Counted from the first letter of the stretch, positions 8,251-16,096 are shown. The stretch: 59,935 bases of DNA from JBFHRE01 sp041746105 (GCA_041746105.1 JBGTHP010000035.1:1-59935); one strand, 5' to 3'. Numbers and translations: made by a program. The notes: generated by a model from the sequence alone, not told the origin.

Positions 8251-8324
8251 TCGGGCTGGGGAGACTTGAACTCCCGACCTCTTGACCCCCAGTCAAGCGC
8301 GCTACCAAACTGCGCCACAGCCCG
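8251..8324 (-). tRNA. tRNA-Pro (anticodon GGG)
   Basis: Read on the minus strand, the acceptor arms CGGGCTG and CAGCCCG pair fully. The D arm (GCGC…GCGC), the anticodon stem CTTGA/TCAAG with loop CTGGGGG, and the T arm GGGAG–TTCAAGT–CTCCC are all intact; the anticodon is GGG. The discriminator base is A and CCA is not encoded. The 3' end faces the integrase gene, so this gene is the probable attB of the element. Confidence 0.95.
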
Positions 8325-8412
8325 GAAGAGGCAAGGGTAACACCGAGAATTGGCCGCATGTCCCTATCCTCTGACCGCTCCAGCCGACAGAGACAGTGAC
8401 CGAAGGGCCCTC

Positions 8413-10149
8413 TTGAAACGACTGATCAGCCTGCTTTTGCTCGTAACCGCCTGCACTCCGACGGCGGTGGAGGAGAGCAGCACCGCTGCCGGCACCACGC
8501 CGCCAACGACGACGGCGAATGAAACCACTACGACCCGGGCCGACGGACCGTTCGAGTATCGGGTGGGTATGGCTCGCGATATCTCAACGTTGAATCCGTG
8601 GGCGAGCGTCGATAGATCTCCCTGGTCGGCTTATGTGTTGGGGCGCACGACCGCCTCTCTCTATCGCGCGGTTCCCGACGCCATCGCCGTGACCGAGGTG
8701 CTGGCGACCGGACCAGCCTCCGATCCGGTCGAAGCCGACGGTCACTGGACGGTCGAGGTCGGGGTCGGCGGCACCTGGAGCGATGGCGCTCCCGTCACCT
8801 CGGCCGATTTGGCGTTCACATTCGACACGGCACGTCGTCTCGAATTGGGTGGTGAGTGGCTCGAATGGTTCCCGCCCGAAGTCATCTCGATCGAGGCGGT
8901 CGCCGACACAGCCGTCATTTCTTTCGGCGCCGAGCCTGGGCTCGCGGTCTGGCCCTTCGCCGTCGGGCTCGCCCCCGTTCTTCCCCGCCATCACTGGCAG
9001 CCGCTCGTCGAGGAGATCCGTACTCCTGAGGCCCTGTACGCCCTCGCCGGGGACGATGCCCCCGGCGCCGGCGCATTTTTGGTCGACAGTCGCGTGGTCG
9101 GTGAAGAAGTCCGCCTCCTGCCGAATCCGTCGTGGCCCGGATGGGACGGCGAACCAGCCGTCGACGCACTCATCTACGCGGTCTATCCGGATATCGATCA
9201 GGCGATCGCCGCGCTCGGAACGGGAGCGGTCGACGTTGTCATCGACCCCGACGGTGTCGATTCTTCGGCGGCAACCGGTCTTGACGACGACGCCATCTCA
9301 TCGATGATCTCCCAGACCAATGGATTCAGGTTTGCCGCATTCAACATGAGGCGTCCGATCACGGGTTCGCTGGGTTTCCGTCTGGCCGTGGCAGAAATCG
9401 TGGAGGCTGCCAAACGACCATCCGGCGCCGAACTCGGGGGTCGGTTCACCGTGCCAGAGGAGAACCTCCGGTGGTATCGACAGGACCGGGCCGCCGATCT
9501 CACGTCGCTCAGCAGCGATTGGGTCGGAGCCGCGGTCAAGGTCCTTGTGGATTCTGGTTTCTCGTGGGATTCGACGCCCACCGCGGATTCGCCGGGTTCT
9601 GGATTTTCTCTCGATGGCGCCGGGGTCCCAACCCTGACGATGCTGGTACCGGCGGAGGACGAAATCCGTCGCTCTTTCGCCCAGACATTGTCAGACGGAC
9701 TCACCCAGCTCGGTTTTGAAATCGAGACGGAAGTGCTTCCGCTCGAACAAGTGGTTCAGCGTGTGTTCGCCCCTGTCGGTGCCGACTTTCCCTACGACAT
9801 CTATCTGGCAGGTTGGAACCTTGGCCGGCCCGATTTCCCGGGTTACCACAACGCCTTCTTCGGCACACCTGGTCCCACCCGCGGTCTCAACAACAACACC
9901 GGATTCTCTTCTCCTGCCCTCGACGCCCTCCTCGACCGGTACTCGAGCACTCGAGATCCGGAGGAAGCCGTTCGCATCCTCTGGGAGATGGAACGGATCC
10001 TCGTGGAACAACGGCCCTATGTCGTGTTGTACTCCGCCGCAGTCGTCGAACCGTTCAGGTCGGACCGGGTTGGTTTCCCTTTTGATTCGACATTGGGAGG
10101 GCTCCAGGCGGGCGGCGGCTTTCCCGAGCTGGTACAACCGCTCGAGTGA
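8413..10149 (+). CDS. Solute-binding lipoprotein of the peptide/nickel ABC family (SBP_bac_5)
   Basis: The TTG at 8413 is chosen because it gives 'LKRLISLLLLVTAC', a lipoprotein signal with the lipid Cys at residue 14, and an AAGG upstream. A longer start at 8350 is possible. A Thr/Ser-rich linker follows, then the type-5 binding protein fold: 'RDISTLNPWAS', 'WSDGAPVTSADLAFTFD', 'FAAFNMRRPI…LGFRLAVAEIV', 'YDIYLAGWNLGRPDFPGYHNAFFGTPG', 'ERILVEQRPYVVLYSA'. This family captures oligopeptides or related ligands for an ABC importer. No permease or ATPase genes lie nearby, so it is either an orphan binding protein or a sensor. Its stop overlaps the pgsA start (GTGA). Confidence 0.85.
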   Translation: MKRLISLLLLVTACTPTAVEESSTAAGTTPPTTTANETTTTRADGPFEYRVGMARDISTLNPWASVDRSPWSAYVLGRTTASLYRAVPDAIAVTEVLATGPASDPVEADGHWTVEVGVGGTWSDGAPVTSADLAFTFDTARRLELGGEWLEWFPPEVISIEAVADTAVISFGAEPGLAVWPFAVGLAPVLPRHHWQPLVEEIRTPEALYALAGDDAPGAGAFLVDSRVVGEEVRLLPNPSWPGWDGEPAVDALIYAVYPDIDQAIAALGTGAVDVVIDPDGVDSSAATGLDDDAISSMISQTNGFRFAAFNMRRPITGSLGFRLAVAEIVEAAKRPSGAELGGRFTVPEENLRWYRQDRAADLTSLSSDWVGAAVKVLVDSGFSWDSTPTADSPGSGFSLDGAGVPTLTMLVPAEDEIRRSFAQTLSDGLTQLGFEIETEVLPLEQVVQRVFAPVGADFPYDIYLAGWNLGRPDFPGYHNAFFGTPGPTRGLNNNTGFSSPALDALLDRYSSTRDPEEAVRILWEMERILVEQRPYVVLYSAAVVEPFRSDRVGFPFDSTLGGLQAGGGFPELVQPLE

Positions 10150-10712
10150 GCAACCGTGTCCTGACGATCCCCAACGCCATCAGCTTCATACGGCTGCTGA
10201 CCGTTCCGGTTTTTTGGTGGGCAATACTCGATGACCGCTTCGTAGCGGCCACGGTGATCGTGGCGCTCGTGGGTTCCACCGACTGGCTCGACGGGTTTCT
10301 CGCCCGGCGACTCAACCAGGTTTCGGAATTGGGAAAGTTTCTCGATCCGCTGGCCGACCGAATCATGATCGCCTCGGCGGTCATTGGCGGCCTGATCGTC
10401 GGGGTCGTACCGGAGTTGATCGGGATCCCTCTCGTGATTCGCGAGGCCCTCATCGCACTCGGTGCCTTATACCTCGCCCGCTCGGGCGGGGGAACGCTAG
10501 AGGTCCGCGTTCTTGGCAAGGCTGCGACCCTGTTGGTGTACTGGGCGATTCCTGCCTTCTATCTGGCGGTTGCCACCAGTTGGGTCGGCTTCTTCACCTG
10601 GTTCGGTTGGATAACCGGCACGATCGGCCTGGTGTTGTACTACGTCGTCGGATTCCAGTACGTCGGCGACATCCGGGCCAAGGTACAGCGGCTCCCTCGG
10701 TCGCCTGGTTAG
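10146..10712 (+). CDS. pgsA: CDP-alcohol phosphatidyltransferase, PgsA type
   Basis: 188 aa integral membrane enzyme. The full CDP-alcohol transferase signature is present: D-x2-D-G-x2-A-R…G-x3-D-x3-D ('DWLDGFLARRL', 'ELGKFLDPLAD'), in which the Asp residues bind the two metal ions. About six hydrophobic helices are visible. It probably makes phosphatidylglycerol phosphate from CDP-diacylglycerol and glycerol-3-phosphate; phosphatidylinositol-type relatives cannot be excluded by eye. In Mycobacterium a pgsA gene lies at the same place just upstream of gcvH–garA, which supports the naming. Start GTG overlapping the previous stop. Confidence 0.9.
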   Translation: MSNRVLTIPNAISFIRLLTVPVFWWAILDDRFVAATVIVALVGSTDWLDGFLARRLNQVSELGKFLDPLADRIMIASAVIGGLIVGVVPELIGIPLVIREALIALGALYLARSGGGTLEVRVLGKAATLLVYWAIPAFYLAVATSWVGFFTWFGWITGTIGLVLYYVVGFQYVGDIRAKVQRLPRSPG

Positions 10713-10741
10713 GCTGACAAACCCCAAACCCGCGGAGAGGC

Positions 10742-11119
10742 ATGGAGATCCCGACCTCATTGATCTACACCCCCGACCACGAGTGGCTGTCGCCGCTCGG
10801 GGACAACCGATATCGCCTCGGGATCTCCGACTACGCCCAGGATCAGCTGGGTGACGTCGTCTTCGTCGAGACCGGCGACATCGACCGCTCGGTGGCGGCC
10901 GGGGACGTTGTCGCAGAAGTCGAATCGACCAAGTCCGTCGGCGAGATCTATGCCCCGGCGGACCTGATCGTGGTGGCGGTGAATTCCAAAGTTCACGACG
11001 CCCCGGAACTGGTCAACTCCGATCCCTACGGCGAAGGATGGCTGGTGGAGGTCGAACTCACCGGTCCACTTCCGGAGACAACCCTGGACGCTGACGCCTA
11101 CGCAGCATTGATCGGCTGA
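10742..11119 (+). CDS. gcvH: Glycine cleavage system H protein
   Basis: 125 aa, family length. 'YTPDHEWL' starts the fold, 'GISDYAQDQLGDVVFVETGDI' and 'AEVESTKSVGEIYAPADLIVVAVN' follow; the Lys in ESTKSV carries lipoate. 'NSDPYGEGWLVEVEL' is the conserved end. It shuttles the aminomethyl group between the P, T and L proteins. The T protein (gcvT) is 5.4 kb downstream in the same orientation; P and L are not in the window. An AGAGG precedes the ATG. Confidence 0.97.
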   Translation: MEIPTSLIYTPDHEWLSPLGDNRYRLGISDYAQDQLGDVVFVETGDIDRSVAAGDVVAEVESTKSVGEIYAPADLIVVAVNSKVHDAPELVNSDPYGEGWLVEVELTGPLPETTLDADAYAALIG

Positions 11120-11154
11120 GAACCGTCGGAGGGCCTTGGTAAGCTCACCTCACA

Positions 11155-11610
11155 ATGGAGTGTCCAAACTGCTCGACCGAACTCAACGGCGCTGCCACTT
11201 GTCCAGAGTGTGGGACCCATGTGGAGTCCGATCCCACTTTGGCTTTTGTGCCGCTGCCTGATGCCAACCATCCGGCTTTTTCACCGGAAGAGGCCAGCGC
11301 CGTTGATGGAATAGCCGGGTTTGCATTGGTCATCGAACGTGGACCGCAAGCGGGCATGACCTACGTGCTGCCGCCTGGCACGGTCACCGTTGGCCGCCAC
11401 CCTGACTCGTCGATCTTTCTCGACGATGTGACGGTCTCTCGCCACCATTGTCGGTTCGCAGTGGATGAAACGGCGCTTGTGGTCGAGGATTCCGGGTCCA
11501 CCAACGGGACCTATGTCAACGGAAACCGGGTTGACAGCTCTGAGCTGCGTCCGGGCGACGAAGTTTTGATCGGCCGTTTTCACCTCATTGTCGCCCACGG
11601 CGATGACTGA
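11155..11610 (+). CDS. garA: FHA-domain protein, GarA-like with N-terminal zinc ribbon
   Basis: 151 aa. Residues 1–20 hold two CxxC pairs (MECPNC, TCPEC), a zinc ribbon that mycobacterial GarA lacks. Residues 55–148 are an FHA domain: 'GTVTVGRHPDSSIFLDDVTVSRHHC' and 'DSGSTNGTYVNGNRV' contain the phospho-Thr binding Arg, Ser and Asn residues. GarA/OdhI inhibit 2-oxoglutarate dehydrogenase and are switched by phosphorylation of an N-terminal Thr; here Thr28 in 'DPTLAFVPL' sits where the ETTSVF motif would be. The neighbours (gcvH before, MerR after) match the Mycobacterium garA locus. Confidence 0.88.
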   Translation: MECPNCSTELNGAATCPECGTHVESDPTLAFVPLPDANHPAFSPEEASAVDGIAGFALVIERGPQAGMTYVLPPGTVTVGRHPDSSIFLDDVTVSRHHCRFAVDETALVVEDSGSTNGTYVNGNRVDSSELRPGDEVLIGRFHLIVAHGDD

Positions 11611-12268
11611 CGAGGCCTTGTCCATCGGAGAGGTCATCAACCTTCTTCGTGACGACTTCCCCGACGTTTCCGTGTCGAAGGTTCGCTTTCTGGAGTCACA
11701 GGGCCTGCTGGCGCCTGGTCGCACAGACGGTGGTTACCGCCAGTTCGACAACCATGACGTCGAGAGGCTGCGATTCATCCTTCGCCAGCAGCGGGATCAT
11801 TTCCTGCCTCTCAAGGTCATCAAGTCGAAGCTCACTTTGTGGGAACGAGGCGAGGACCCAACCGACCCCGAGGCAGAGGGCCCCCGCGATCTGCTCGAGG
11901 CCGAGGATCATCTCACCAGGGCAGAATTGTTGCGTAGGAGTGGCATAACATCAGCCCAGCTCGACAGCCTGATTGAGCATGGGTTGATCGAAGAAGCAGA
12001 GTTCTATACCGGGGATGCCTTGATCATCGCCAGTGAGGCTCGTCGGCTCTTCGCTCTCGGACTCGAACCCAGACACCTGAGAACCATCCGTCACGCCGCC
12101 GAACGTGAGGCCGACATTCTGGCTCAGCTGACAGCGGGTTTGAGGCGGTCCCGCAACCCGGAGGCGGCCGAACAGGTCAAGAACGTTCTCAACGGCGCCG
12201 GCGAGGCAACGGTTGCCATGCACCGAGCCATCTTTGCAAACGAACTCCGCTTACTGATCGAACGGTGA
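11603..12268 (+). CDS. ftsR: MerR-family regulator, FtsR-like
   Basis: 221 aa from the ATG at 11603, eight bases inside the end of garA; a TTG at 11588 is the alternative. The N-terminus is a MerR winged helix ('SIGEVINLLRDDFPDVSVSKVRFLESQGLLAPGRTDGGYRQFDNHDVERLRFIL'-type order, shown here in pieces: SKVRFLESQGLL, GYRQF, DVERLRFIL). The rest is helical, with a second region 'GITSAQLDSLIEHGLI'. Homologues next to garA (Rv1828; FtsR in Corynebacterium) activate ftsZ transcription and so link division to growth. The order gcvH–garA–this gene is diagnostic. Confidence 0.85.
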   Translation: MTDEALSIGEVINLLRDDFPDVSVSKVRFLESQGLLAPGRTDGGYRQFDNHDVERLRFILRQQRDHFLPLKVIKSKLTLWERGEDPTDPEAEGPRDLLEAEDHLTRAELLRRSGITSAQLDSLIEHGLIEEAEFYTGDALIIASEARRLFALGLEPRHLRTIRHAAEREADILAQLTAGLRRSRNPEAAEQVKNVLNGAGEATVAMHRAIFANELRLLIER

Positions 12269-13404
12269 TGAGAGCGAGGGTCCTTTCCGCGGTAGTCGCG
12301 TTCGTCTCCTTGTGGGGTGCGATCCCGGCTTTTGCCGCCCCGACCCCGATCGGGATCCACCCAATCGAAGGCCGACCTGCCCCGACACCTCCGCCGGCCA
12401 CTGCGTCGGGATGGATCCTTTACGACGACACTTATGACATCGTGATCGCCTCCCACGAGGCTGATACCGCTCGTCCGTTGGCATCGACGACAAAGATCAT
12501 GACAGCCTTGGTTGCGCTCGAAAACGGCGACCTGCAGGCCCCGGTGGCTGTCTCGAACCGGGCTGCGGACGTTGGGGAGTCCGAGATCGGTCTCGTCGCG
12601 GGCGAACGGGTGCCATTGATCGACCTTCTAACGGTCTTGATGGTTCGCTCGGCGAATGACGCCGCCGTGGCGGTGGCCGAAGACGTTGGCGGTTCTGTCG
12701 AAGGTTTTGTGGCCATGATGAACGCGAAAGCAGAAGCATTGGGACTGACACAAACCAGGTTCGCCAATCCACACGGCCTGGACGCCCCCGACCAGTACTC
12801 CAGCCCCAACGATCTGATGATCCTGGCGAAAGCGGCCATGGAAGACCCCATTTTCAGAGAACTGGTCCAGACCAGGGTCTACCGCATGCAGCCCGCTCCC
12901 GACGGAACGCCGAGAGTGGCGACCGCCACCAACCATATGCTCGACACATACGTCGGAGCCATCGGCGTCAAGACCGGTTTCACGTTTCAGGCGGGATTGG
13001 TTCTGGTGGCTGCCGCCGAGCGCAACGGCAGAACGTTATATGCGGTCGTGATGGGATCTGTGGGAGAGCGGGCCCATTTCACCGACGCCACCGCGTTACT
13101 CGACTACGGCTTCGATCGCTACCGGCTCGTCGCACTGATCGCCGATGGGGAGAGATATGGGGTGCTCCGGGGCGGCACCGACGAGGCGGCTCTGGTGGCG
13201 GCGGGGGAGGCGTCAGCCCTGCTTCCCGACACCGAAACCGTGGAAGTGACTGCTTCGACGGACCCCGAGACGGGCGCTCCGATACTTGTTGGCGAAGGTC
13301 AGGTGGTGGCAACCGAGCCCGTCACCCTGGAACCGTTGCCTGGCCCATCGGCCGCGCTTCGATGGATCGAGTCCTACATGCGCTGGTTCAAGGGGGAACG
13401 GTGA
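12268..13404 (+). CDS. D-alanyl-D-alanine carboxypeptidase (S11 penicillin-binding protein)
   Basis: 378 aa from the ATG in the TGATG junction with ftsR. It has a signal peptide (VLSAVVAFVSLWGAIPAFAA) and the three active-site motifs of S11 peptidases: S-x-x-K 'STTK' (about residue 73), S-x-N 'SAN' (about 129) and 'KTG' (about 235). Other family marks are 'FANPHGLD' and 'ATNHML'. A C-terminal Pro-rich region and an amphipathic tail (LRWIESYMRWFKGER) should hold it at the outer membrane face. It trims the terminal D-Ala from peptidoglycan stems. It is inserted between ftsR and hpt in a coupled series, joining wall maturation to division control. Confidence 0.93.
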   Translation: MRARVLSAVVAFVSLWGAIPAFAAPTPIGIHPIEGRPAPTPPPATASGWILYDDTYDIVIASHEADTARPLASTTKIMTALVALENGDLQAPVAVSNRAADVGESEIGLVAGERVPLIDLLTVLMVRSANDAAVAVAEDVGGSVEGFVAMMNAKAEALGLTQTRFANPHGLDAPDQYSSPNDLMILAKAAMEDPIFRELVQTRVYRMQPAPDGTPRVATATNHMLDTYVGAIGVKTGFTFQAGLVLVAAAERNGRTLYAVVMGSVGERAHFTDATALLDYGFDRYRLVALIADGERYGVLRGGTDEAALVAAGEASALLPDTETVEVTASTDPETGAPILVGEGQVVATEPVTLEPLPGPSAALRWIESYMRWFKGER

Positions 13405-13964
13405 GTACCGCCGTCGAGTTGCTCGACAAGGAGACCCTTAGAACTCGCGTCGACGAGTTGGGCGCGTTGTTGTCGGAGGACTACGCACACACAATTCCGG
13501 TGATGGTGGCGGTGATGACCGGGGCAATGTGGTTCGTCGCCGACCTGGCGAGGGCCATGACAATCGATGTCGAAATCGACTTTCTCACACTGAATCGTTT
13601 TGGGGAAGGTGGGCGCATTCGGATAGCCACAGATTGTTCGACAGCCTTGTATGACCGGGACGTGATCTTGGTCGAGGACATCGTCGACACCGGGCTCTCA
13701 CTCACGTTCTTGCGCCGACTATTGGCAGAACGACAGCCACGCTCGCTACGAGCCGCCACTCTTCTCGACAAGTCCAAGCGGCGGCTGGTCTCGGTCGATC
13801 TCGAATACCGCGGCTTCGAAGTCGGCGACGAATTCCTGATCGGGTATGGCCTCGATCACCATGGCCTGTACCGGAATCTCGAGTCGATCTGGGCCGTCAT
13901 GGATCTCGAAAACCTCGAAAACGAGCCAGACGCGTTTGCTCAATCGCTCTTTCCACGCCCCTGA
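13401..13964 (+). CDS. hpt: Hypoxanthine phosphoribosyltransferase
   Basis: 187 aa from a GTG that overlaps the previous stop (GTGA) and has AGGGGG seven bases upstream. The PRPP loop 'VILVEDIVDTGLSLTFL' and the upstream 'VMVAVMTGAMWFVADLARAM' (where family members have LKGA) identify a purine type-I phosphoribosyltransferase. The end 'FEVGDEFLIGYGLDHHGLYRNLESI' is characteristic of HPRT ('VGYGLDYAERYRNLP'). It salvages hypoxanthine or guanine with PRPP. The Lys of the canonical LKGA turn is replaced by Thr ('MTGA'), a small deviation. Confidence 0.88.
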   Translation: MSTAVELLDKETLRTRVDELGALLSEDYAHTIPVMVAVMTGAMWFVADLARAMTIDVEIDFLTLNRFGEGGRIRIATDCSTALYDRDVILVEDIVDTGLSLTFLRRLLAERQPRSLRAATLLDKSKRRLVSVDLEYRGFEVGDEFLIGYGLDHHGLYRNLESIWAVMDLENLENEPDAFAQSLFPRP

Positions 13965-13976
13965 TAACCTGATGAC

Positions 13977-14483
13977 ATGGACGCAGTGCCAATGACCGTT
14001 ACCGGGGTGAGGGTGGAACTTCCCTCCAATGCCCCCGTAGTGCTGCTGCGTGAAACAGACGGCATCCTCACTGTCCCGATTTGGGTGGGTGCGACCGAAG
14101 CAGTCGCCATCAGTTCGGCGCTCGAAGGATTGGAGCCACCTCGCCCTCTGACTCACGACCTCTTGACAACCGTCATTGGCAACCTCGGCGCCCGACTGGT
14201 CCGGGTGGTGGTCACGCACATCAACGACAACGTGTTTTATGCCGACCTGATCCTCGGCACCAACTCAGGTGAGGTTGTGGTGTCATCCCGACCTTCAGAT
14301 GCGATCGCTCTCGCCGTTAGGACCGGGGCTCCGGTTCTGGCCTCGCGGGACGTGGTGGATGAGGTGGGTGTGGTGCTGGCCGAGGATGCCGAGGACGAGA
14401 CCATCGCTCAGTTTCGTGAGCTTCTAGAAGACCTCACGATCGAGGACTTCATGCAACAGGGCGAGGACCCGGGAGAGTCTTGA
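13977..14483 (+). CDS. BFN-domain (DUF151) protein
   Basis: 168 aa. 'PVVLLRETDGILTVPIWVGATEAVAISSALEG', 'RPLTHDLLTTVIGNLGARLVRVVVTHINDNVFYADLIL' and 'SRPSDAIALAVRTGAPVLAS' are the conserved blocks of the bifunctional-nuclease family. Homologues occur at this place in Mycobacterium (Rv1829) between the two MerR genes. The family was named from a plant nuclease; its bacterial role is not settled. The C-terminal acidic tail 'LTIEDFMQQGEDPGES' follows the domain. The stop overlaps the next start by four bases (TTGA). Confidence 0.92.
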   Translation: MDAVPMTVTGVRVELPSNAPVVLLRETDGILTVPIWVGATEAVAISSALEGLEPPRPLTHDLLTTVIGNLGARLVRVVVTHINDNVFYADLILGTNSGEVVVSSRPSDAIALAVRTGAPVLASRDVVDEVGVVLAEDAEDETIAQFRELLEDLTIEDFMQQGEDPGES

Positions 14484-15481
14484 GCCCGAAACGCAGGCTG
14501 AGGGCCGGCGTGGTCGGCATGTTCATCGTCTGCGCAATTGGCACCATCGGCTACACGATCATCGAGGACGCCCGGCCCTTCGACGCCTTCTACATGGTGA
14601 TGATCACCATCTCGACCGTCGGGTTTGGAGAGGTGTTTCCGCTCAGTTGGCAGGGTGAGCTTCTCACCGTGGTGGTGATGGTCGCCGGAGTTGGCCTTGG
14701 TTTGTACACGGCAACGGCGCTGATCGAGCAAGTCTTCGTGTACGGTGCCTCGCGAAATCGGCTTCGACTGCTCAAGAAGATTGGTGCTATGTCCAAACAC
14801 GTGATTCTGTGTGGGTTTGGTCGAGTCGGTGAGGGGACCTGGGAGGCTCTCCGCCGGCGAGATATCGATGTTGTCGTGATCGAGGCGCATCCGGACAGAG
14901 CCGAACAAGCTAGAGCCATCGGGGCGCGCGTCGTCGAGGGCGACGCCACCGACGACGAGACACTGCAAGTGGCGGGAATCGACCGAGCCAGCGCCCTCAT
15001 CGCGTGTGTCACCGACGACTCCGACAATCTCGTGGTGGTGCTTTCTGCGCGTTCATTGGTGCCAGGCCTTCACATCGTTTCTCGTGCGAGCCAGGCCGAG
15101 TGGGAACCAAAACTCAGATTGGCCGGCGCCGATCGGGTGGTGGCGCCGCAGGTGGTCGGCAGCGAAAGACTCGCGGCGATGGCAACCGAAAGAACCATCG
15201 CCGACATGTTCGACGTCGTGCTTGCCGGAAGGGCGATCGAATTCACTGTCGAGGAGATGATCGTCGCCCCGAGGAGCGAAGTAGTGGGAAAAACGATCCG
15301 CGACTCCGGGCTTCGCGAATCCACCGGTGCGTTGATTCTCGCGATCGAGGACCGCTCGAGAACCCGCCTCACCTCACCGTCGCCGGACCACACTCTGGAA
15401 GCCGGGGCCGCACTGATCGTGGTCGGTACCGCCGACCAGGTGAACCGCGCCGCCGACCTCCTCACCCGAACCGACGACTGA
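14480..15481 (+). CDS. Potassium channel with RCK/TrkA domains
   Basis: 333 aa. Residues about 8–27 and 63–85 are two membrane helices around the pore loop 'ITISTVGFGEV' (selectivity filter TVGFG). Then 'HVILCGFGRVGEGTWEALRRR' is the Rossmann start of TrkA-N, with 'VVEGDATDDETLQ' and 'ALIACVTDDSDNLVVVLSAR'. From about residue 250, 'EEMIVAPRSEVVGKTIRDSGLRES…ALIVVGTADQV' is TrkA-C. This is the Kch/MthK-type two-helix channel gated by the cytosolic RCK ring. Start TTG overlapping the BFN stop. Confidence 0.92.
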   Translation: MSPKRRLRAGVVGMFIVCAIGTIGYTIIEDARPFDAFYMVMITISTVGFGEVFPLSWQGELLTVVVMVAGVGLGLYTATALIEQVFVYGASRNRLRLLKKIGAMSKHVILCGFGRVGEGTWEALRRRDIDVVVIEAHPDRAEQARAIGARVVEGDATDDETLQVAGIDRASALIACVTDDSDNLVVVLSARSLVPGLHIVSRASQAEWEPKLRLAGADRVVAPQVVGSERLAAMATERTIADMFDVVLAGRAIEFTVEEMIVAPRSEVVGKTIRDSGLRESTGALILAIEDRSRTRLTSPSPDHTLEAGAALIVVGTADQVNRAADLLTRTDD

Positions 15482-15560
15482 CCAGAACCCCCCTGAACCA
15501 CTTATCCACAGGTTGTTGACAACCGCTTCCGGCAAACGCTAGGTTCCTGACGCGCTGGGA

Positions 15561-15579
15561 ATTACGATGATGTAATCGT
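15561..15579. promoter_or_regulatory. Overlapping inverted repeats upstream of merR
   Basis: ATTAC (15561–15565) and GTAAT (15572–15576) form one inverted repeat, and ACGAT (15564–15568) with ATCGT (15575–15579) a second; each has a six-base spacer. They lie 14–32 bases before the ATG of the MerR gene, the usual position of a self-bound MerR operator. Confidence 0.4.
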
Positions 15580-15592
15580 GGGAGGTTCCCGT

Positions 15593-16096
15593 ATGAGCCG
15601 AGAGGCCGTCGAATTGTCAACTACGCCGAGCAACGAGCTTGGATACCGGGCGCCACAGGTGTGCCGGCTGGTGAATATCACCTACCGCCAGCTCGACTAT
15701 TGGGCGCGGACCGACCTGATTCGACCGACGCTCGCAGAAGCGCAAGGCTCGGGCAGTCAACGGCTTTATTCTTTCAGCGACATCGTTCAGCTCAAGGTGA
15801 TCAAGCGGCTTCTGGACGCCGGCATGAGCCTGAAACGAATCAGATCAGCCGTTCAGATCCTTCAAGGTCAACTCGAGAGTGACCGTCCGTTGGCCGATGT
15901 CACTTTGTTGTCCGATGGTCAGACCATCTATGCGGCCAGAAACGCCGATGAGGTGGTTGATGTCTTTCGGCGGGGCCAGGGTGTTTTTGGTATCGCCGTG
16001 GGTCCGGTCCAGGCCGAGTTGGAGGGTGACCTCCACCAGTTGTTCCTGGAATCCCGCCCAGCCGCACCGACCCAACCGGCGGTGGAGGCCCTCTGA
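15593..16096 (+). CDS. MerR-family regulator (Rv1830-like)
   Basis: 167 aa from the ATG at 15593, with GGGAGG eight bases upstream; a GTG at 15578 is less likely. 'GYRAPQVCRLVNITYRQLDYWARTDLIRPT' and 'SQRLYSFSDIVQLKVIKRLLDAGMSLKRIRSAV' are the MerR HTH and following helices. The C-terminus ('LLSDGQTIYAARNADEVVDVFRRGQGVFGIAVGPVQAELE') has the form of the second MerR protein of the garA locus in Mycobacterium, reported to affect growth and division genes. It is separated from the rest of the block by the channel gene and has its own promoter region. Confidence 0.9.
   Translation: MSREAVELSTTPSNELGYRAPQVCRLVNITYRQLDYWARTDLIRPTLAEAQGSGSQRLYSFSDIVQLKVIKRLLDAGMSLKRIRSAVQILQGQLESDRPLADVTLLSDGQTIYAARNADEVVDVFRRGQGVFGIAVGPVQAELEGDLHQLFLESRPAAPTQPAVEAL

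Larger units (their letters stand above)
2529..8251. mobile_element. Small integrated phage-satellite-like element at tRNA-Pro
   Basis: The unit holds a capsid gene, a small unknown gene, a DUF3631 ATPase and two small DNA-binding proteins on the minus strand, and a divergent repressor–integrase pair on the plus strand. The integrase ends 80 bases from the 3' end of a tRNA-Pro gene, the usual attachment position for tyrosine integrases. The gene set recalls phiRv1/phiRv2 of Mycobacterium tuberculosis, which also carry capsid and DUF3631-type genes but little else for virion building. No copy of the tRNA 3' end was found on the left, so the left border is uncertain and could lie before position 1. 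The 2529 limit is the end of the last phage-type gene. Confidence 0.7.
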
